Source: a virus
DNA length: 64,000 nucleotides
Reading direction: 5' to 3' (one strand)
IMG/VR virus record: IMGVR_UViG_3300021437_000011
Location: 28,247-92,246 of that record
Shown: positions 17,610 to 27,842 of the stretch, in pieces
Layout: every line of letters starts with the position of its first letter
How positions within the stretch are numbered: the stretch's first letter is position 1
Translations under genes and position numbers: made by a program
The notes under the pieces: model-generated
What the model saw: the letters and a program-made list of their open reading frames with translations, nothing else
What the model was told of the DNA's origin: nothing
The model's database searches: none

Positions 17610-20600
17610 TGGCGCCCCGCTCTCATCTCAATTTGGCGAATTCGACCCAAATAACGCGGACATTGTCAACGCGTTGAACGGGTCTCAGCCGATGTTCAGT
17701 GGCCAAAATCCTCAGACGCAAGCGCTGATGAGCGCGATCTCCGGGCAGCTCCCGCAACCAGGGCGAGACACGGGCGGATGGTCGACTCTTGACGCGATGT
17801 CGGGATATGGGGATACGGAGCCGACGCAAGCGCCGCTGGCGCGTCGGCCGTGGGGCATGCTCACGCCAGAGCAGGGGCGCGTTGAAGTCGCTGGGGCGTT
17901 GCCCGGATACGCCAGAACCGCAGTCGCCCGCGAAGTGGAGGCGAAAGAGGCTCGGGCTCGGCCCGCCGAGGCTCCCGCGCTCTCGTATATGGGCATGCCC
18001 CTGATCAGCGCCCAGGAAGCCAAGGACGCCGCAGAACGGGAGCTTGCGGCGGCGCAGGCGAAGAAGGCCCACGCTGAGGCGCAGCTCGCTGGAGAAGCCG
18101 CCTTGCCGACGACGACGCCGCTCCGGAATGCGGCGGAGAATGCTTTCCAGGCTGCTGGGGCAAGCTACGCCGCTGTTCCAAAATTCGCCGGATACATTGG
18201 GGGATGGCTCGCCAACGAAGCTGGCTCCGAGGTCCCCCCTACGGACAACGCTGTCTTCCACTTGGGCGACGCGGCCGACAAATGGTCCAAGGCGGCTTTT
18301 CCTGGAGACCCGGAAAGAGCTGACGAATTCGGGACCAAGGCCGCACACCTGACCGGATTCCTCGCGACTCTCTACGGAGCTGGGGGCGTGAAGGCGATGA
18401 CCGAGGGCGGCCCCGAGCTGGCGGCCAAGATCGGGACCGCAGTCACAAAGGGGTCTCAGGCGGCGCTTGCCGTGGGGACTGGCGGCATGGGCCAGTTTGA
18501 GGCGGCCACGGCGGCGATGGAGGCTGGCGAGGGGCGGCATCCGATGCCTGGGGTCACGATCACGCCGCAGGGCCTGCCGGTAAGCGAGCGGGACCGGGCG
18601 TTGGCGACGCTGCTCGGCGCGGGTGTCGGGCTCACTAGCCTCATTCCCATGGCGTCGGCGACAGCCACCGCTGGCGAGCGCGAGATCGGCGCGGTCATGG
18701 CGAAGGCGCTGGAAGGATCTGGCGTCAATGCAGGCCAGATGGCGGCGTTCAATGTGTTGAACAACGCGATAGCGCGAGAGATTTATGACCCAGAACGGTC
18801 TCTCGCACAGGGGATGAATGAAGACGTTGCGCTTGGGGCGCTTGCTGGCGGAGTTGCTCATGGGCTAGCCGCCGCTACTGGACCAAAACGGCTGTCGACG
18901 CCAGAGGAAATCCAGGCGTTTATTGATGCGGCTCGGCGGCATGACACAGACCCAGCGAAGGCCGCCTACTGGCAGAATATGCGCCGATGGGCTGACGACA
19001 CGCTTCTTCTTCCCGCGCCAAACGCGGGAGCTCCAGGAGCCGCTCCGCCTACGCCGATCCCCGCGCCAGTTGCGCCAAACGCGCCTAATGTGGCTCCGGC
19101 CGAAGAAGCTCCACGGGAGGTCGAAACTTCGGCTGCGCCAGAACCTGTAAAACTTGGCGAGGCAGGGCCATATGCGCTTCGCGATGCAACGAATTGGAGG
19201 GAGGAAGCCCATGGGGACAGACCACCAGCAGGTCGCGGAGAGAGCGCTCAAAATATCGGAGCAAGCGAGGAAGTTGGGCCACCACGAGACAGAGCAGTAC
19301 TACCGAGCGAAGGCGGAAAGGCACTTGGCCCGCGCCCAGTGGTTGGAACGGAGACGTTTGGCTACCGCGACAAAGACGGCTCCCCAGTCGTAGGCGCGAT
19401 CAATAATGAAAAACCAGCAACGGACTATAGGGGCCGACTGGTTTTTCGTGCTTACCCAGAAGGGACGACCATACAGCGCAACGAAAGTCCGGCGCGCAAG
19501 CTTGGCGAGCCCCTTGCCAAAGTCACCTTGAACCAACACCCCGACGGTTCGTGGGAAGTCGGGATGATGGAGACACATCCCGACCAAGGAGGCCGCCACC
19601 TCACCGGCAACATGCTCAACGCCATTGAAGATCGCCTTGGGCAGAAGCTCAAAGCCCCTGGCACGTTCTGGCCTGATGGATACCGCCTCTGGAGCAAGCG
19701 CGATCCTGAAGCCGTGCAACACCATCAGGAAGTAGATGGAGAGCATCTTAGCCCTGCGACGATCAAACGCCGCATCGACAAAAATCAGGAGGATATGACC
19801 GCCGCCGATCCCATCAGGGATTGGGAATACATCTCCGACCTGCAGAAAGAAAACAAACGCCTGACAGCGGCGTTTGAGCGCGTTCCAGAGCATGCGCGGA
19901 CGCCAGAGGCGCTAGCGGGGCAATTTGCCCTGCGCGGCGTCCATGCGACAGAAGCTGATTTCGATCGCTTCGATCCAGAGAAGTCGGGCTCGCGCTTCAA
20001 TCTCAACTTTTGGGGGAATGGCGTCTACATGACGCCGCTGGAGCATGCGCAAGAGTTGGGAAAGGCTGGAGAGGCGGGAACTTACTATGGAGAAGCCGCG
20101 CCTGGGCCTGGCGCTAAGCATTATCTGCTGTCACTCGACGCCAAGAAGCCGTTTGTCATTGATCACGCCTTAGATGAATTGGGCGATGTCCATTCGGCGA
20201 AGGCTGACTGGGGGTCGCTCAAGCCGCACGGATGGGAGCACGAGATGCCCCCCGTGATGGCCTGGCGAGACCCAAAGGCCCTGGAGAGCGCCCGCGCCGC
20301 CATTCCCGATGCGGCCCGTAGGGACGCGCGGGAGGCAGAGCAAGCCCGCGACGCAGCCATAGACCAGATGTGGGCGCTAGATCCGAGACATGGGACGCCC
20401 CCGGAAGATATCGCGGAGGCTAAGCAAAAGGTCGACGACCTTAGCCAAAAGGCGTTTGAGGCGCGGAGGAAAGCGCATCCGCCCGCAGTTCTTGCCGAGA
20501 AATTCACTCAAGCGTTGAAGTCCGCTGGCTATGACTCGGTTATCGTTAAGCAAAATGGCAAACCCTATGAGATGCTTGCCGTTGAGCCTGGAACTGTCAC

Positions 20601-23199
20601 GGCGGCTCATGGCGGCGAAGAGATGTACGCCCTGCGCGGCTTCTATCGGCCTGATCTTGCTGCGGCGAGGAATTTCCCACAGGACAGAGCGACGGCGGGT
20701 CAGTGGGTGGCGGGCCTGACGAAGACGCCAGGGGCTAAGCGCTGGCTTGACCTGATCGGATTTAATGACTGGGCGAACCAGCAAAAGGGCTCAATCTCTC
20801 GCGACGATGTTTTGACTTTCATGCGTATGAATGATGTTCACGTCACTGAACGGCAACTCGGCGAAGGCGGAGAGGAGTACAAGGATATAGTTGAGAAGTT
20901 GAACAGAATAAAAATGGAGAAAGCTCAGTCTCCAACTTCTCAAAGGCGGAATGAACTTGTTTCACAGGAGCAAGACCTCAGGGAAAAGCTCCAGGAAGTT
21001 AGTGATGCGTTCCGTAATGCCTCCATCCCTGGGGGAGTTAACTATAGAGAGATGCTTATCGAAGTCCCTGAACTTAAGCGTCAGGGGTGGACGTCTCCCC
21101 ATTTCGAAGGGCAGGACGTCATCCATCTGCGAGCCGATGACCGCACCATGCCAAATGGAGACTTGGTCCTTTTCCTGCATGAGCTGCAAAGCGACCTTCA
21201 TCAAGCAGGGCGAAAGCACGGTTATAGACAAGACATTGATAAGATCATGTCCGATAAAACCGATGAGTACGAGAAGGCTATGGCGGAATGGGAGGCGCGT
21301 CAATCAGAGTGGAAGCCGCTGGAGCGCAAACTAACCAAGGCTATTGATTTGGTTTCTGGCAAGCTGTACTACGATGGAAGATGGATTGATCTGTCAAATC
21401 AAAGCAGAGAAATAACTAGCACAATAGGTCAACTTGATCCATCTTCAACTGAAGATGTGAAGTGGGTTTTACAACGAGGTGATACTCTTCCAGGCGCATT
21501 TTTGCCATATTATGATGTGGTAAAATCTCTTTTAACTCCAGAAGAGATTTATTCTTATCAGGATTTGGTCAATAAAGAGATACGCCATGAGTCTGACGCC
21601 GAACCGCGCCGACCTGACCGAGACACGGTTCTGGAGGAGGTGGAGCATATGCCTCCGGAGGCTCCTTTTAAGGGAAACTGGTGGTCAGAGCTTGGGATAA
21701 AATATCTCATCCAAAGGGCTGTCGCTGATGGATATGACGCTTTCGCGCTGCCAAGAGCGGACCAGATTGAGCCTCGTGTCCTTGCGGAGCCGGGGTCTTT
21801 GAAGAAATTCTATGACGAAAATCTCCCAAGATTCGTTGAAAAATACGTAAAAAATCTTGGCGGAAAAGTAGAAGACGTACCGTCAAAATATTTGAGTAAC
21901 TTAACAGAATACAAGACAGATAAGGAGTTGGTGGGAGACGTTCTCGATGACCTCAGGCGTAACCCTCGTGACCTGTCTCTATCTGAGGTAAGAGAAATCG
22001 TCTCCGCCATAAGATACTTCAGCGGAAATACTCTTGAAGACACTCTTGGCAGTCTCTCTGAACGGGTAAGGGATCGCATCTTGAAAGATGCTGAAGAGAG
22101 GGGCAAACCAAAAACGAATAAGATCGTTCGCATTACCCAGGAGATGTTTGAAAAGATCCTTGGCAAAGGCCAAGCCATGGCGCTGACCCCAGAGCGCGTG
22201 GCGAAGATGATGGAGACGTCTCTTAACGCTGGGAAGCCAGTTAATGTCTCCACGTCGGCGATAAATCAAGTCCACGAGGCGATTGCGCCAATGCGCCATG
22301 TGGTTCCGGATGACACTGGCGTCCATGTGCTGTCGCGGATTGAGCCGCAAAAAGATGGGACACTTCTCGCGACATTCACAGATCGGGATGGTAAGCCTTT
22401 TCAATTAGTCGCCGACGCCTTCTCGGACCTTTCGAATCTGCGCGGCCTTAGCGCCGAGGACGGAGCCAAGATCGTCATCGCGAACTTCGGGTCCGGCCAG
22501 CGAGCGCATGAGGCTTTCCCAGCCGGCGCCCGTGAGATTGGGGCTGATGACCCCCATATGGGAGTCTTTTTTCACGAGGGGGTTCACTCCCTCTATCGGC
22601 GCGGGCTTATCCCGGCTGACGACTGGTCCAGGCTTGCGCAGCATGCCGCTTCCCTTAATTTGATGGATATGCCTATAGGCCAATATCTTACCAGCATTGG
22701 AGAAAAAATCAATGCTGGCGCTGACGTTCCGCTGAGAGTCATCTATGAGAACGCCTACAGGGATCTGTCAGCCAACGAGGCGTGCGGACTCATTGAGGAA
22801 GAAGAGCCAGTCGCCCATATGATGGAGCTTTTCCATCATGGCCATTTCGCGGGCAGTGAGATGCGGCCGATCGCTGACCTTCTTCACAAATTCATGAGCG
22901 GAGGGTACGCCAAGCCGTCAGTCAAGGCGGAGTCGGGGCAATCCCTTGAGGACATCCAAGGCGAGCTGGAGAAGGGGATAAAGGGCCTTTACGCCAGCGA
23001 ATTTCCAAAGAAAGACGTCGAGGATTGGGGAACCCATGGCTGGTGGGCGCTCGGCGAGGGGAAGAATACGTATGGCGATCAAGATGTATTAAACCGGGTT
23101 AAGGAGAGATTCCCCGACCTTGTTGATAAGTATGGAAAGGCTTATAAATCCAGACGAGAAGCTCGCATAAAGGGAATTCTCGGAGAAGTTGCTGAATGA
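17602..23199 (+). CDS. giant polyvalent virion protein (ART-like, zincin-like and other domains)
   Basis: 1865 aa from ATG 17602, overlapping the nozzle gene by eight bases; an in-frame TTG lies at 17593. Probably injected with DNA. Visible parts: Gly/Ala-rich hydrophobic stretches (about 180-430); a GNAT-like segment near 590-690 (WEVGMMETHPDQGG); an ADP-ribosyltransferase-like region near 774-890 (LRGVHATEADFDRF, FWGNGVYMTP); a region near 1146-1394 with FLHELQSDLHQAG and APFKGNWWSELGIKYL, seen in polyvalent phage proteins; and an HEGVH zinc-peptidase motif at about 1658. Such proteins are described as multi-enzyme cargo acting early in the host. Domain activities are inferred. Confidence 0.8.
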   Translation: MYNGAPLSSQFGEFDPNNADIVNALNGSQPMFSGQNPQTQALMSAISGQLPQPGRDTGGWSTLDAMSGYGDTEPTQAPLARRPWGMLTPEQGRVEVAGALPGYARTAVAREVEAKEARARPAEAPALSYMGMPLISAQEAKDAAERELAAAQAKKAHAEAQLAGEAALPTTTPLRNAAENAFQAAGASYAAVPKFAGYIGGWLANEAGSEVPPTDNAVFHLGDAADKWSKAAFPGDPERADEFGTKAAHLTGFLATLYGAGGVKAMTEGGPELAAKIGTAVTKGSQAALAVGTGGMGQFEAATAAMEAGEGRHPMPGVTITPQGLPVSERDRALATLLGAGVGLTSLIPMASATATAGEREIGAVMAKALEGSGVNAGQMAAFNVLNNAIAREIYDPERSLAQGMNEDVALGALAGGVAHGLAAATGPKRLSTPEEIQAFIDAARRHDTDPAKAAYWQNMRRWADDTLLLPAPNAGAPGAAPPTPIPAPVAPNAPNVAPAEEAPREVETSAAPEPVKLGEAGPYALRDATNWREEAHGDRPPAGRGESAQNIGASEEVGPPRDRAVLPSEGGKALGPRPVVGTETFGYRDKDGSPVVGAINNEKPATDYRGRLVFRAYPEGTTIQRNESPARKLGEPLAKVTLNQHPDGSWEVGMMETHPDQGGRHLTGNMLNAIEDRLGQKLKAPGTFWPDGYRLWSKRDPEAVQHHQEVDGEHLSPATIKRRIDKNQEDMTAADPIRDWEYISDLQKENKRLTAAFERVPEHARTPEALAGQFALRGVHATEADFDRFDPEKSGSRFNLNFWGNGVYMTPLEHAQELGKAGEAGTYYGEAAPGPGAKHYLLSLDAKKPFVIDHALDELGDVHSAKADWGSLKPHGWEHEMPPVMAWRDPKALESARAAIPDAARRDAREAEQARDAAIDQMWALDPRHGTPPEDIAEAKQKVDDLSQKAFEARRKAHPPAVLAEKFTQALKSAGYDSVIVKQNGKPYEMLAVEPGTVTAAHGGEEMYALRGFYRPDLAAARNFPQDRATAGQWVAGLTKTPGAKRWLDLIGFNDWANQQKGSISRDDVLTFMRMNDVHVTERQLGEGGEEYKDIVEKLNRIKMEKAQSPTSQRRNELVSQEQDLREKLQEVSDAFRNASIPGGVNYREMLIEVPELKRQGWTSPHFEGQDVIHLRADDRTMPNGDLVLFLHELQSDLHQAGRKHGYRQDIDKIMSDKTDEYEKAMAEWEARQSEWKPLERKLTKAIDLVSGKLYYDGRWIDLSNQSREITSTIGQLDPSSTEDVKWVLQRGDTLPGAFLPYYDVVKSLLTPEEIYSYQDLVNKEIRHESDAEPRRPDRDTVLEEVEHMPPEAPFKGNWWSELGIKYLIQRAVADGYDAFALPRADQIEPRVLAEPGSLKKFYDENLPRFVEKYVKNLGGKVEDVPSKYLSNLTEYKTDKELVGDVLDDLRRNPRDLSLSEVREIVSAIRYFSGNTLEDTLGSLSERVRDRILKDAEERGKPKTNKIVRITQEMFEKILGKGQAMALTPERVAKMMETSLNAGKPVNVSTSAINQVHEAIAPMRHVVPDDTGVHVLSRIEPQKDGTLLATFTDRDGKPFQLVADAFSDLSNLRGLSAEDGAKIVIANFGSGQRAHEAFPAGAREIGADDPHMGVFFHEGVHSLYRRGLIPADDWSRLAQHAASLNLMDMPIGQYLTSIGEKINAGADVPLRVIYENAYRDLSANEACGLIEEEEPVAHMMELFHHGHFAGSEMRPIADLLHKFMSGGYAKPSVKAESGQSLEDIQGELEKGIKGLYASEFPKKDVEDWGTHGWWALGEGKNTYGDQDVLNRVKERFPDLVDKYGKAYKSRREARIKGILGEVAE

Positions 23200-23624
23200 C
23201 AAAGATTATTGTTGGTAATGATTTGGTTGTTGCTAATTGGGCTTTTGAGATAACAAACTCAAAACCAATGTTGTATAACATGGCTGTCGGAATTGCTGAT
23301 GATGATGATAATATCTGCGGAGCTTTCATGTTCACGGGGTACAATGGATCGGATATGGAAGTGCATTACTATGGGCCAGGGACGCTAAAAAGAAGGATAT
23401 TGAAAGAAATCTTTATTTTTGCATTGAAAGTGTTTAATGTTAACCGACTAACAGTCAGGACCCGAAAAGAATCCATGTCTCGCGGCGTCAAAAAGCTGGG
23501 AGCCGTTTATGAGGGAACTATGCGGAGGGTCTACGGGCCGACCGATGGCGACAGCGACAAAGCTGAACAATGGGCGTTTTTTCGAGAGCGCATGGCGCAG
23601 ATCGCCGGTTTAGAGAGGATGTGA
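23196..23624 (+). CDS. GNAT-family N-acetyltransferase-like protein
   Basis: 142 aa, start overlapping the giant gene's stop (ATGA). The C-terminal half follows the GNAT order: a helix after GPGTLKRRILKEI, the strand VNRLTVRTRKES, then GVKKLGAVYEGTMRRVYG, the usual acceptor-side loop. It has no clear RxxGxG acetyl-CoA loop, though GPGTLKR may serve. Small GNATs next to ejected proteins are common in podoviruses; the substrate is unknown. Confidence 0.7.
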   Translation: MTKIIVGNDLVVANWAFEITNSKPMLYNMAVGIADDDDNICGAFMFTGYNGSDMEVHYYGPGTLKRRILKEIFIFALKVFNVNRLTVRTRKESMSRGVKKLGAVYEGTMRRVYGPTDGDSDKAEQWAFFRERMAQIAGLERM

Positions 23625-23628
23625 GCAC

Positions 23629-24309
23629 ATGTGCGGCTCGTCGCCAAACACAGCAGGATCAGACTTGCGCTGGTCGCCAGCCGGGCAGCCCCAGGGCGTC
23701 GGGTTTAGCGCTCGCCAGCCCGTGACGAACATGCCCACGGTTTCTCTTCCTGGAGGGACTCCGCCTCCCGTTCCTCCAGGGTCGCTTCCTTCGGCTCCCC
23801 CTGGCGCATTTCCGGGCGCGCCATCTGGCGCTCCGCCTTCCGGAACCCCTCCGTCGCCAACGCCAATGCCAGGAGGAGGCACATTTCCAGCTCAAGGCGC
23901 GCCGACGCCCACAGACATAGCTGCTGGCGGCTATCAGGGCGGGGGCCTGTCGCAATGGCGCAGAATGGATGTTCCGGCAGGCGCTACCTTTAGGACAAGC
24001 CCGCCGCCAAGCGGAGCGGCCGGAGTGATGCCGTATTCGGCTTCCCCGATGGGCGCTCCCGCTCCCGCGCCTGCTCCTGCTCCAGCGCCAACAGGAGGCA
24101 GCGCGCCGACTCCAGCGCCGACGTCTTCATGGATGACTCCCGATATGGCCGCGAGATTTCGCGCCTGGAACCAGGAAGCGCCTCCAGCTACGTGGTCGCC
24201 GCCAAATCCCAGCTTTGGCCAATCGCCTTACGGCCAAGCTCCTGGCGGCCAAGCTCCTGGCGGCGGATATTCTCCCTATATCCAAGCTATAAGAGGCGGG
24301 GGGTACTAA
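23629..24309 (+). CDS. Pro/Gly/Ala-rich low-complexity virion protein
   Basis: 226 aa, mostly disordered and proline-rich with short repeats (PAPAPAPAPTGG; YGQAPGGQAPGGGY). It begins MCGSSPN, as the next protein begins MCGSTS; the shared MCGS start suggests related N-terminal anchoring or a shared origin. There is no hydrophobic signal before the Cys, so a lipoprotein is unlikely. Likely an internal or tail-tip virion component. Confidence 0.6.
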   Translation: MCGSSPNTAGSDLRWSPAGQPQGVGFSARQPVTNMPTVSLPGGTPPPVPPGSLPSAPPGAFPGAPSGAPPSGTPPSPTPMPGGGTFPAQGAPTPTDIAAGGYQGGGLSQWRRMDVPAGATFRTSPPPSGAAGVMPYSASPMGAPAPAPAPAPAPTGGSAPTPAPTSSWMTPDMAARFRAWNQEAPPATWSPPNPSFGQSPYGQAPGGQAPGGGYSPYIQAIRGGGY

Positions 24310-24312
24310 CCC

Positions 24313-25305
24313 ATGTGTGGCTCGACCAGCGCTCCAACACCCACTGATCCCAAGCAGACGGCGCAGATTCAGCAGGGATACAATATCGCGACTGGCAACG
24401 CGACGCAGGCGGCCAACGCGATCAATCAGTCAACTCCGTTTGGCTCCCTGCAATATACGCCGGTCACGGGAGCCGACGGGATAACCCGTTACACCGCGAC
24501 ACAGACGCTTGACCCGAAGAATCAAGCGCTTTTGGACAGCCTCTACGGGACAAAAAATGTCGCTGGCCAAGGGGCGACGAATGTCCTCCAGGGAGCCTAC
24601 ACGGGCGCGCCGAATATCCTTGGAACGGCCAACAGCGCGACGAATCAGATGATGGCGGGGGAGATGGGCTATTTGCAGCCTTTCTTCAGCCAGCAGACAA
24701 ACGCGCTTGACAACCAGCTCCGCAACCAGGGGCTTATGCCGGGGACGCCGGCCTACGACAATGCGATGAACTCAATGCGGCAGAGCCAGGGGCAGACGGT
24801 TTCTGGAGCGATTGCGCAATTCCAACCGCAGGCGTTCCAGGAGGCGATAGCGGCGTACAACCTGCCAGCCGACACCGCCGCCAAGCTCGCGGGGCTCGGC
24901 GCGCCCATGGGGCTGAGTTTGACGAATACGCCAACGACGAACTACCAGCCGGCCAATTACACGGGCGCCGTAGCATCTGCGGATCAAATGGCGCAGCAAA
25001 CCTATCAGGCGCAGATGGCGCAGCAGTCGGCCATGATTCAGGGCTTGGCGGGGATGGCAGGCAGCATTGGCGGCGCAATGCTGATGTCCGACAGGCGCGC
25101 CAAGACCGATATTGAGCCCGTTGGCGAACTGTTCGACGGAACGCCCATCTATCGCTTCCGCTATAAAACTGGCGGCCCAGTCCAAATCGGCGTCATGGCG
25201 CAGGATATCGAGAAAACCAATCCAGGAGCGGTCTTCGAGGTCAGTGGCGTCAAATTCGTTGACTATAGCAAGGCGACCGAGGCCGCCGCGCGGATCGCGG
25301 CGTAG
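24313..25305 (+). CDS. virion protein with C-terminal S74-type chaperone domain
   Basis: 330 aa. Residues 1-255 are Gln/Ala/Asn-rich and helical with tail-protein character. Residues 257-330 contain SDRRAKTDIEPVGELFDG, IYRFRYKTG and IGVMAQDI, the intramolecular-chaperone (Peptidase_S74) motif that helps trimerise fibres and then cleaves itself off. The Ser of the SDRRAK motif is present. The domain is short, so cleavage is uncertain. It lies among internal virion genes rather than beside the receptor-binding fibres. Confidence 0.78.
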   Translation: MCGSTSAPTPTDPKQTAQIQQGYNIATGNATQAANAINQSTPFGSLQYTPVTGADGITRYTATQTLDPKNQALLDSLYGTKNVAGQGATNVLQGAYTGAPNILGTANSATNQMMAGEMGYLQPFFSQQTNALDNQLRNQGLMPGTPAYDNAMNSMRQSQGQTVSGAIAQFQPQAFQEAIAAYNLPADTAAKLAGLGAPMGLSLTNTPTTNYQPANYTGAVASADQMAQQTYQAQMAQQSAMIQGLAGMAGSIGGAMLMSDRRAKTDIEPVGELFDGTPIYRFRYKTGGPVQIGVMAQDIEKTNPGAVFEVSGVKFVDYSKATEAAARIAA

Positions 25306-25313
25306 GGGGAGCC

Positions 25314-27842
25314 ATGGCTGACTTTGATCTGAGCAATCTCTTGCCGACTCCCATAACGTCGGCCACGCCAGAGCAGATCCAGAGCATGCGCGAGTACGCC
25401 ACGGCCATGATGAAGGGGCAGCCCCATCAGGGTCCGTACACCTGGGCGAATGCGCTTGACACGATATCGAGCAAACTGCTCGGCGCGGCAATGTGGCGCC
25501 GAGCTGGAGAGTTACAAAAGGGCGGCCTGGAAGAGGGCGCGAAGTCAATCCCGACGTTTGACGCCAGCTCGTCGGCAGGCGCGGGAACAGCCCCCACGCC
25601 AACAGCCCCTGCGGCCTCTGCCCCTCCCGCTACGGCTCCAAGCGCCGACCAAACGGCGGCAACGCCAGAAGGAGGAGTAGCGTCTTCAGCGCGCGCGCCT
25701 ACGCCTATGGAGGCGAATGACACCCTTGGTTTTATCAAGAAGTGGGAGGGGTTTGACTCTACCGCCAAGTGGGATTATAAGCAATACAGCGGCGGATATG
25801 GAAGCCGCGCAGAGAAAGGCCAAACATTTACGCCGGAAACCGCTCACGCCGCGCTTGTCGATTCTGTCCAGCCGATCTCAAAATTTATTGGCGAGAATGT
25901 CAAAGTTCCTCTCTCTCCAGGTCAGCGGACGGCGCTTACCAGCTTTGCATACAATGTTGGGACTGGGGATGGCGGCCTAAGCGATTTGATCCCCGATATC
26001 AATAAGGGAGATTGGCCTTCCGTCGCAGCAAAAATGCAGCATTACAATCATGCTGGCGGAAAAGTTAAGGTAGATCTCACGCGTCGGCGCGCTGATGAAG
26101 CGCGAATGATTGCGTTTGGAGCTCCTCCCGCCGCGCCATCCCCCCAAGCGATCGGCCCCATTGTCAACGCCCTTGCCGGGCCTTCTGGCGCCACCACTAC
26201 CTTTCCCATGGCCCCAGGAGCCCCAGGGGCTCCTGGGGGGCTGACCGGGCCAACTGGCGCATCAATAACTCTCCCGGCGAATTCTTTGGCTCAGGGAGCG
26301 GCTCCTGGAGGCAATGCCCCGCAATCAATTGGCGGAATGATAAAATATATGGGCGGCGTCCCAAGCCCCGCCCTCTCGCCGACAGGGGCTCTGGCGCCGC
26401 AGCAGGCGGCTGTCAATGCAATCGCAGGGGGCGGGGGGCCTGCTCTAGCCGGAGGACCGGGGCAGACGGCGATGACGAGCGCGATTGCGGGGGGCTCCCC
26501 CCGCGCTGCGACGCCGCAAGCCACTCCAGATTTCATGCCTCCGACGCCCGGACTCCCCCCGCTCCCAACGCCAGCGGAAATCCAGGCCGGGCTCCGCAGT
26601 AATATTCCGCAATACGTAGAGATAGCGAAGGCTAACCAGGAATATCGACTAAAGGCGTTGGCTCCAACGCAATACGTCGATCCACGGGATGGAACAGTAT
26701 GGTTTGGGAACCAATACACTGGATTCCATAGGTCTCCCATGAGAGGTCTCCCGCAAACCCAAATGCTCCCAATAGAAGCTGGAGGAGTGAAAATCCAACA
26801 GCCTTATACTTGGGGAACAGGGGCTCAAGGGCAACCTGTTCTGAACCCCGTCCAGACAATGACGCATCCTGCTATGCCCGGAGCTGCGCCAAGCGCGCCC
26901 GGAGCCACTGATGAGTTCCCCACGGGCGGAAGCGTCGGGGAAATGGTGGAATGGGCTAACCGCCAAAAGACCCGACTTGCCGAGCAGGAAGGCTACGCTA
27001 GGAAGACTGGAGAGACCTACGCCACAAAGCAAGGGATTATCGAGAAGCGGGCGGCTGACGCCCAGGACGAGCTTCCCCAGCTCCAGACGCTACAGAAAGT
27101 GATTCATGATCCTGCCTTCTATTCTGGATGGAAGGCGGGAAACGTGGAGGCGATGAGCTCTGCCCTCCGGATGGTTGGTTACTCAGGAGACACCGCCAGC
27201 CTCATGCAGTATGCGAAGAAACTTGGGTCGGCCGCCAGCTTGGAAAACATTCGAGAAATGGGCGAGTCCGGGGCGGTCCGTATCCCAGAAATGCATATGA
27301 TCGAAAAATCAAATTTCGATATCGAAAACACTCCTGCGGCTAACGCCGCCATTGTTGATATCCGGATGAGGATTGCCCAGCGGCAGCTCGAAACAGCGAA
27401 TCTCGCCAATCAATACGCCAATAAACATGGCGGCGTTCTTGATCGTGGCTTCGATCAGATCAAGCGTGATTACTACGAAGCTAACCCACTGTTTTCGAAA
27501 GCTGAAATTGATAGATACGACCACATCCTAACGAATAGAAAGCCCCCAGAGGGCGGCCAAGCGGCTGTGGCGAACGCCAACGCCGCGAACGTTCCTCCCG
27601 CTGCCATAGCCCAGCTTGGGGCCAATCCCACTCCTGAGCGCATGTCAGAATTTGAAAGACATTTCGGTCTTCATCCTGGGACGGCAATGGAGATGTTGAA
27701 GCGTCTTCCTGCCCGCCCGGCGCCGCCGCAGGCTCCCCTCCCAGGACCTGCGGGTCCTGTTCAGGTCATTCCCAAACCCGCAGGCCCTGCCGCTCCTCAG
27801 GCCCCAGCTTCTCCGCCCCTTGACCTGATGGGAAGCCCCTAA
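25314..27842 (+). CDS. internal virion protein with GH24 lysozyme domain
   Basis: 842 aa. Residues about 135-265 are a GH24 (T4-type) muramidase: catalytic E145 in KKWEGF, then GGYG, SPGQRTALTSFAYNVG and RRRADEARM. The rest is Pro/Gly/Ala-rich linker (about 270-430) and a helical C-terminal half. A lysozyme embedded in a large virion protein normally opens peptidoglycan during DNA entry, separate from the GH108 endolysin used for release. The start follows GGGGGAGCC. Confidence 0.85.
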   Translation: MADFDLSNLLPTPITSATPEQIQSMREYATAMMKGQPHQGPYTWANALDTISSKLLGAAMWRRAGELQKGGLEEGAKSIPTFDASSSAGAGTAPTPTAPAASAPPATAPSADQTAATPEGGVASSARAPTPMEANDTLGFIKKWEGFDSTAKWDYKQYSGGYGSRAEKGQTFTPETAHAALVDSVQPISKFIGENVKVPLSPGQRTALTSFAYNVGTGDGGLSDLIPDINKGDWPSVAAKMQHYNHAGGKVKVDLTRRRADEARMIAFGAPPAAPSPQAIGPIVNALAGPSGATTTFPMAPGAPGAPGGLTGPTGASITLPANSLAQGAAPGGNAPQSIGGMIKYMGGVPSPALSPTGALAPQQAAVNAIAGGGGPALAGGPGQTAMTSAIAGGSPRAATPQATPDFMPPTPGLPPLPTPAEIQAGLRSNIPQYVEIAKANQEYRLKALAPTQYVDPRDGTVWFGNQYTGFHRSPMRGLPQTQMLPIEAGGVKIQQPYTWGTGAQGQPVLNPVQTMTHPAMPGAAPSAPGATDEFPTGGSVGEMVEWANRQKTRLAEQEGYARKTGETYATKQGIIEKRAADAQDELPQLQTLQKVIHDPAFYSGWKAGNVEAMSSALRMVGYSGDTASLMQYAKKLGSAASLENIREMGESGAVRIPEMHMIEKSNFDIENTPAANAAIVDIRMRIAQRQLETANLANQYANKHGGVLDRGFDQIKRDYYEANPLFSKAEIDRYDHILTNRKPPEGGQAAVANANAANVPPAAIAQLGANPTPERMSEFERHFGLHPGTAMEMLKRLPARPAPPQAPLPGPAGPVQVIPKPAGPAAPQAPASPPLDLMGSP

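Noticed and set aside
17623-18861. Long open frame (412 codons) on the - strand inside the giant virion gene
   Set aside because: Arg/Pro-rich composition typical of the reverse strand of GC-rich coding DNA; no ribosome site, and the + frame has clear domains.
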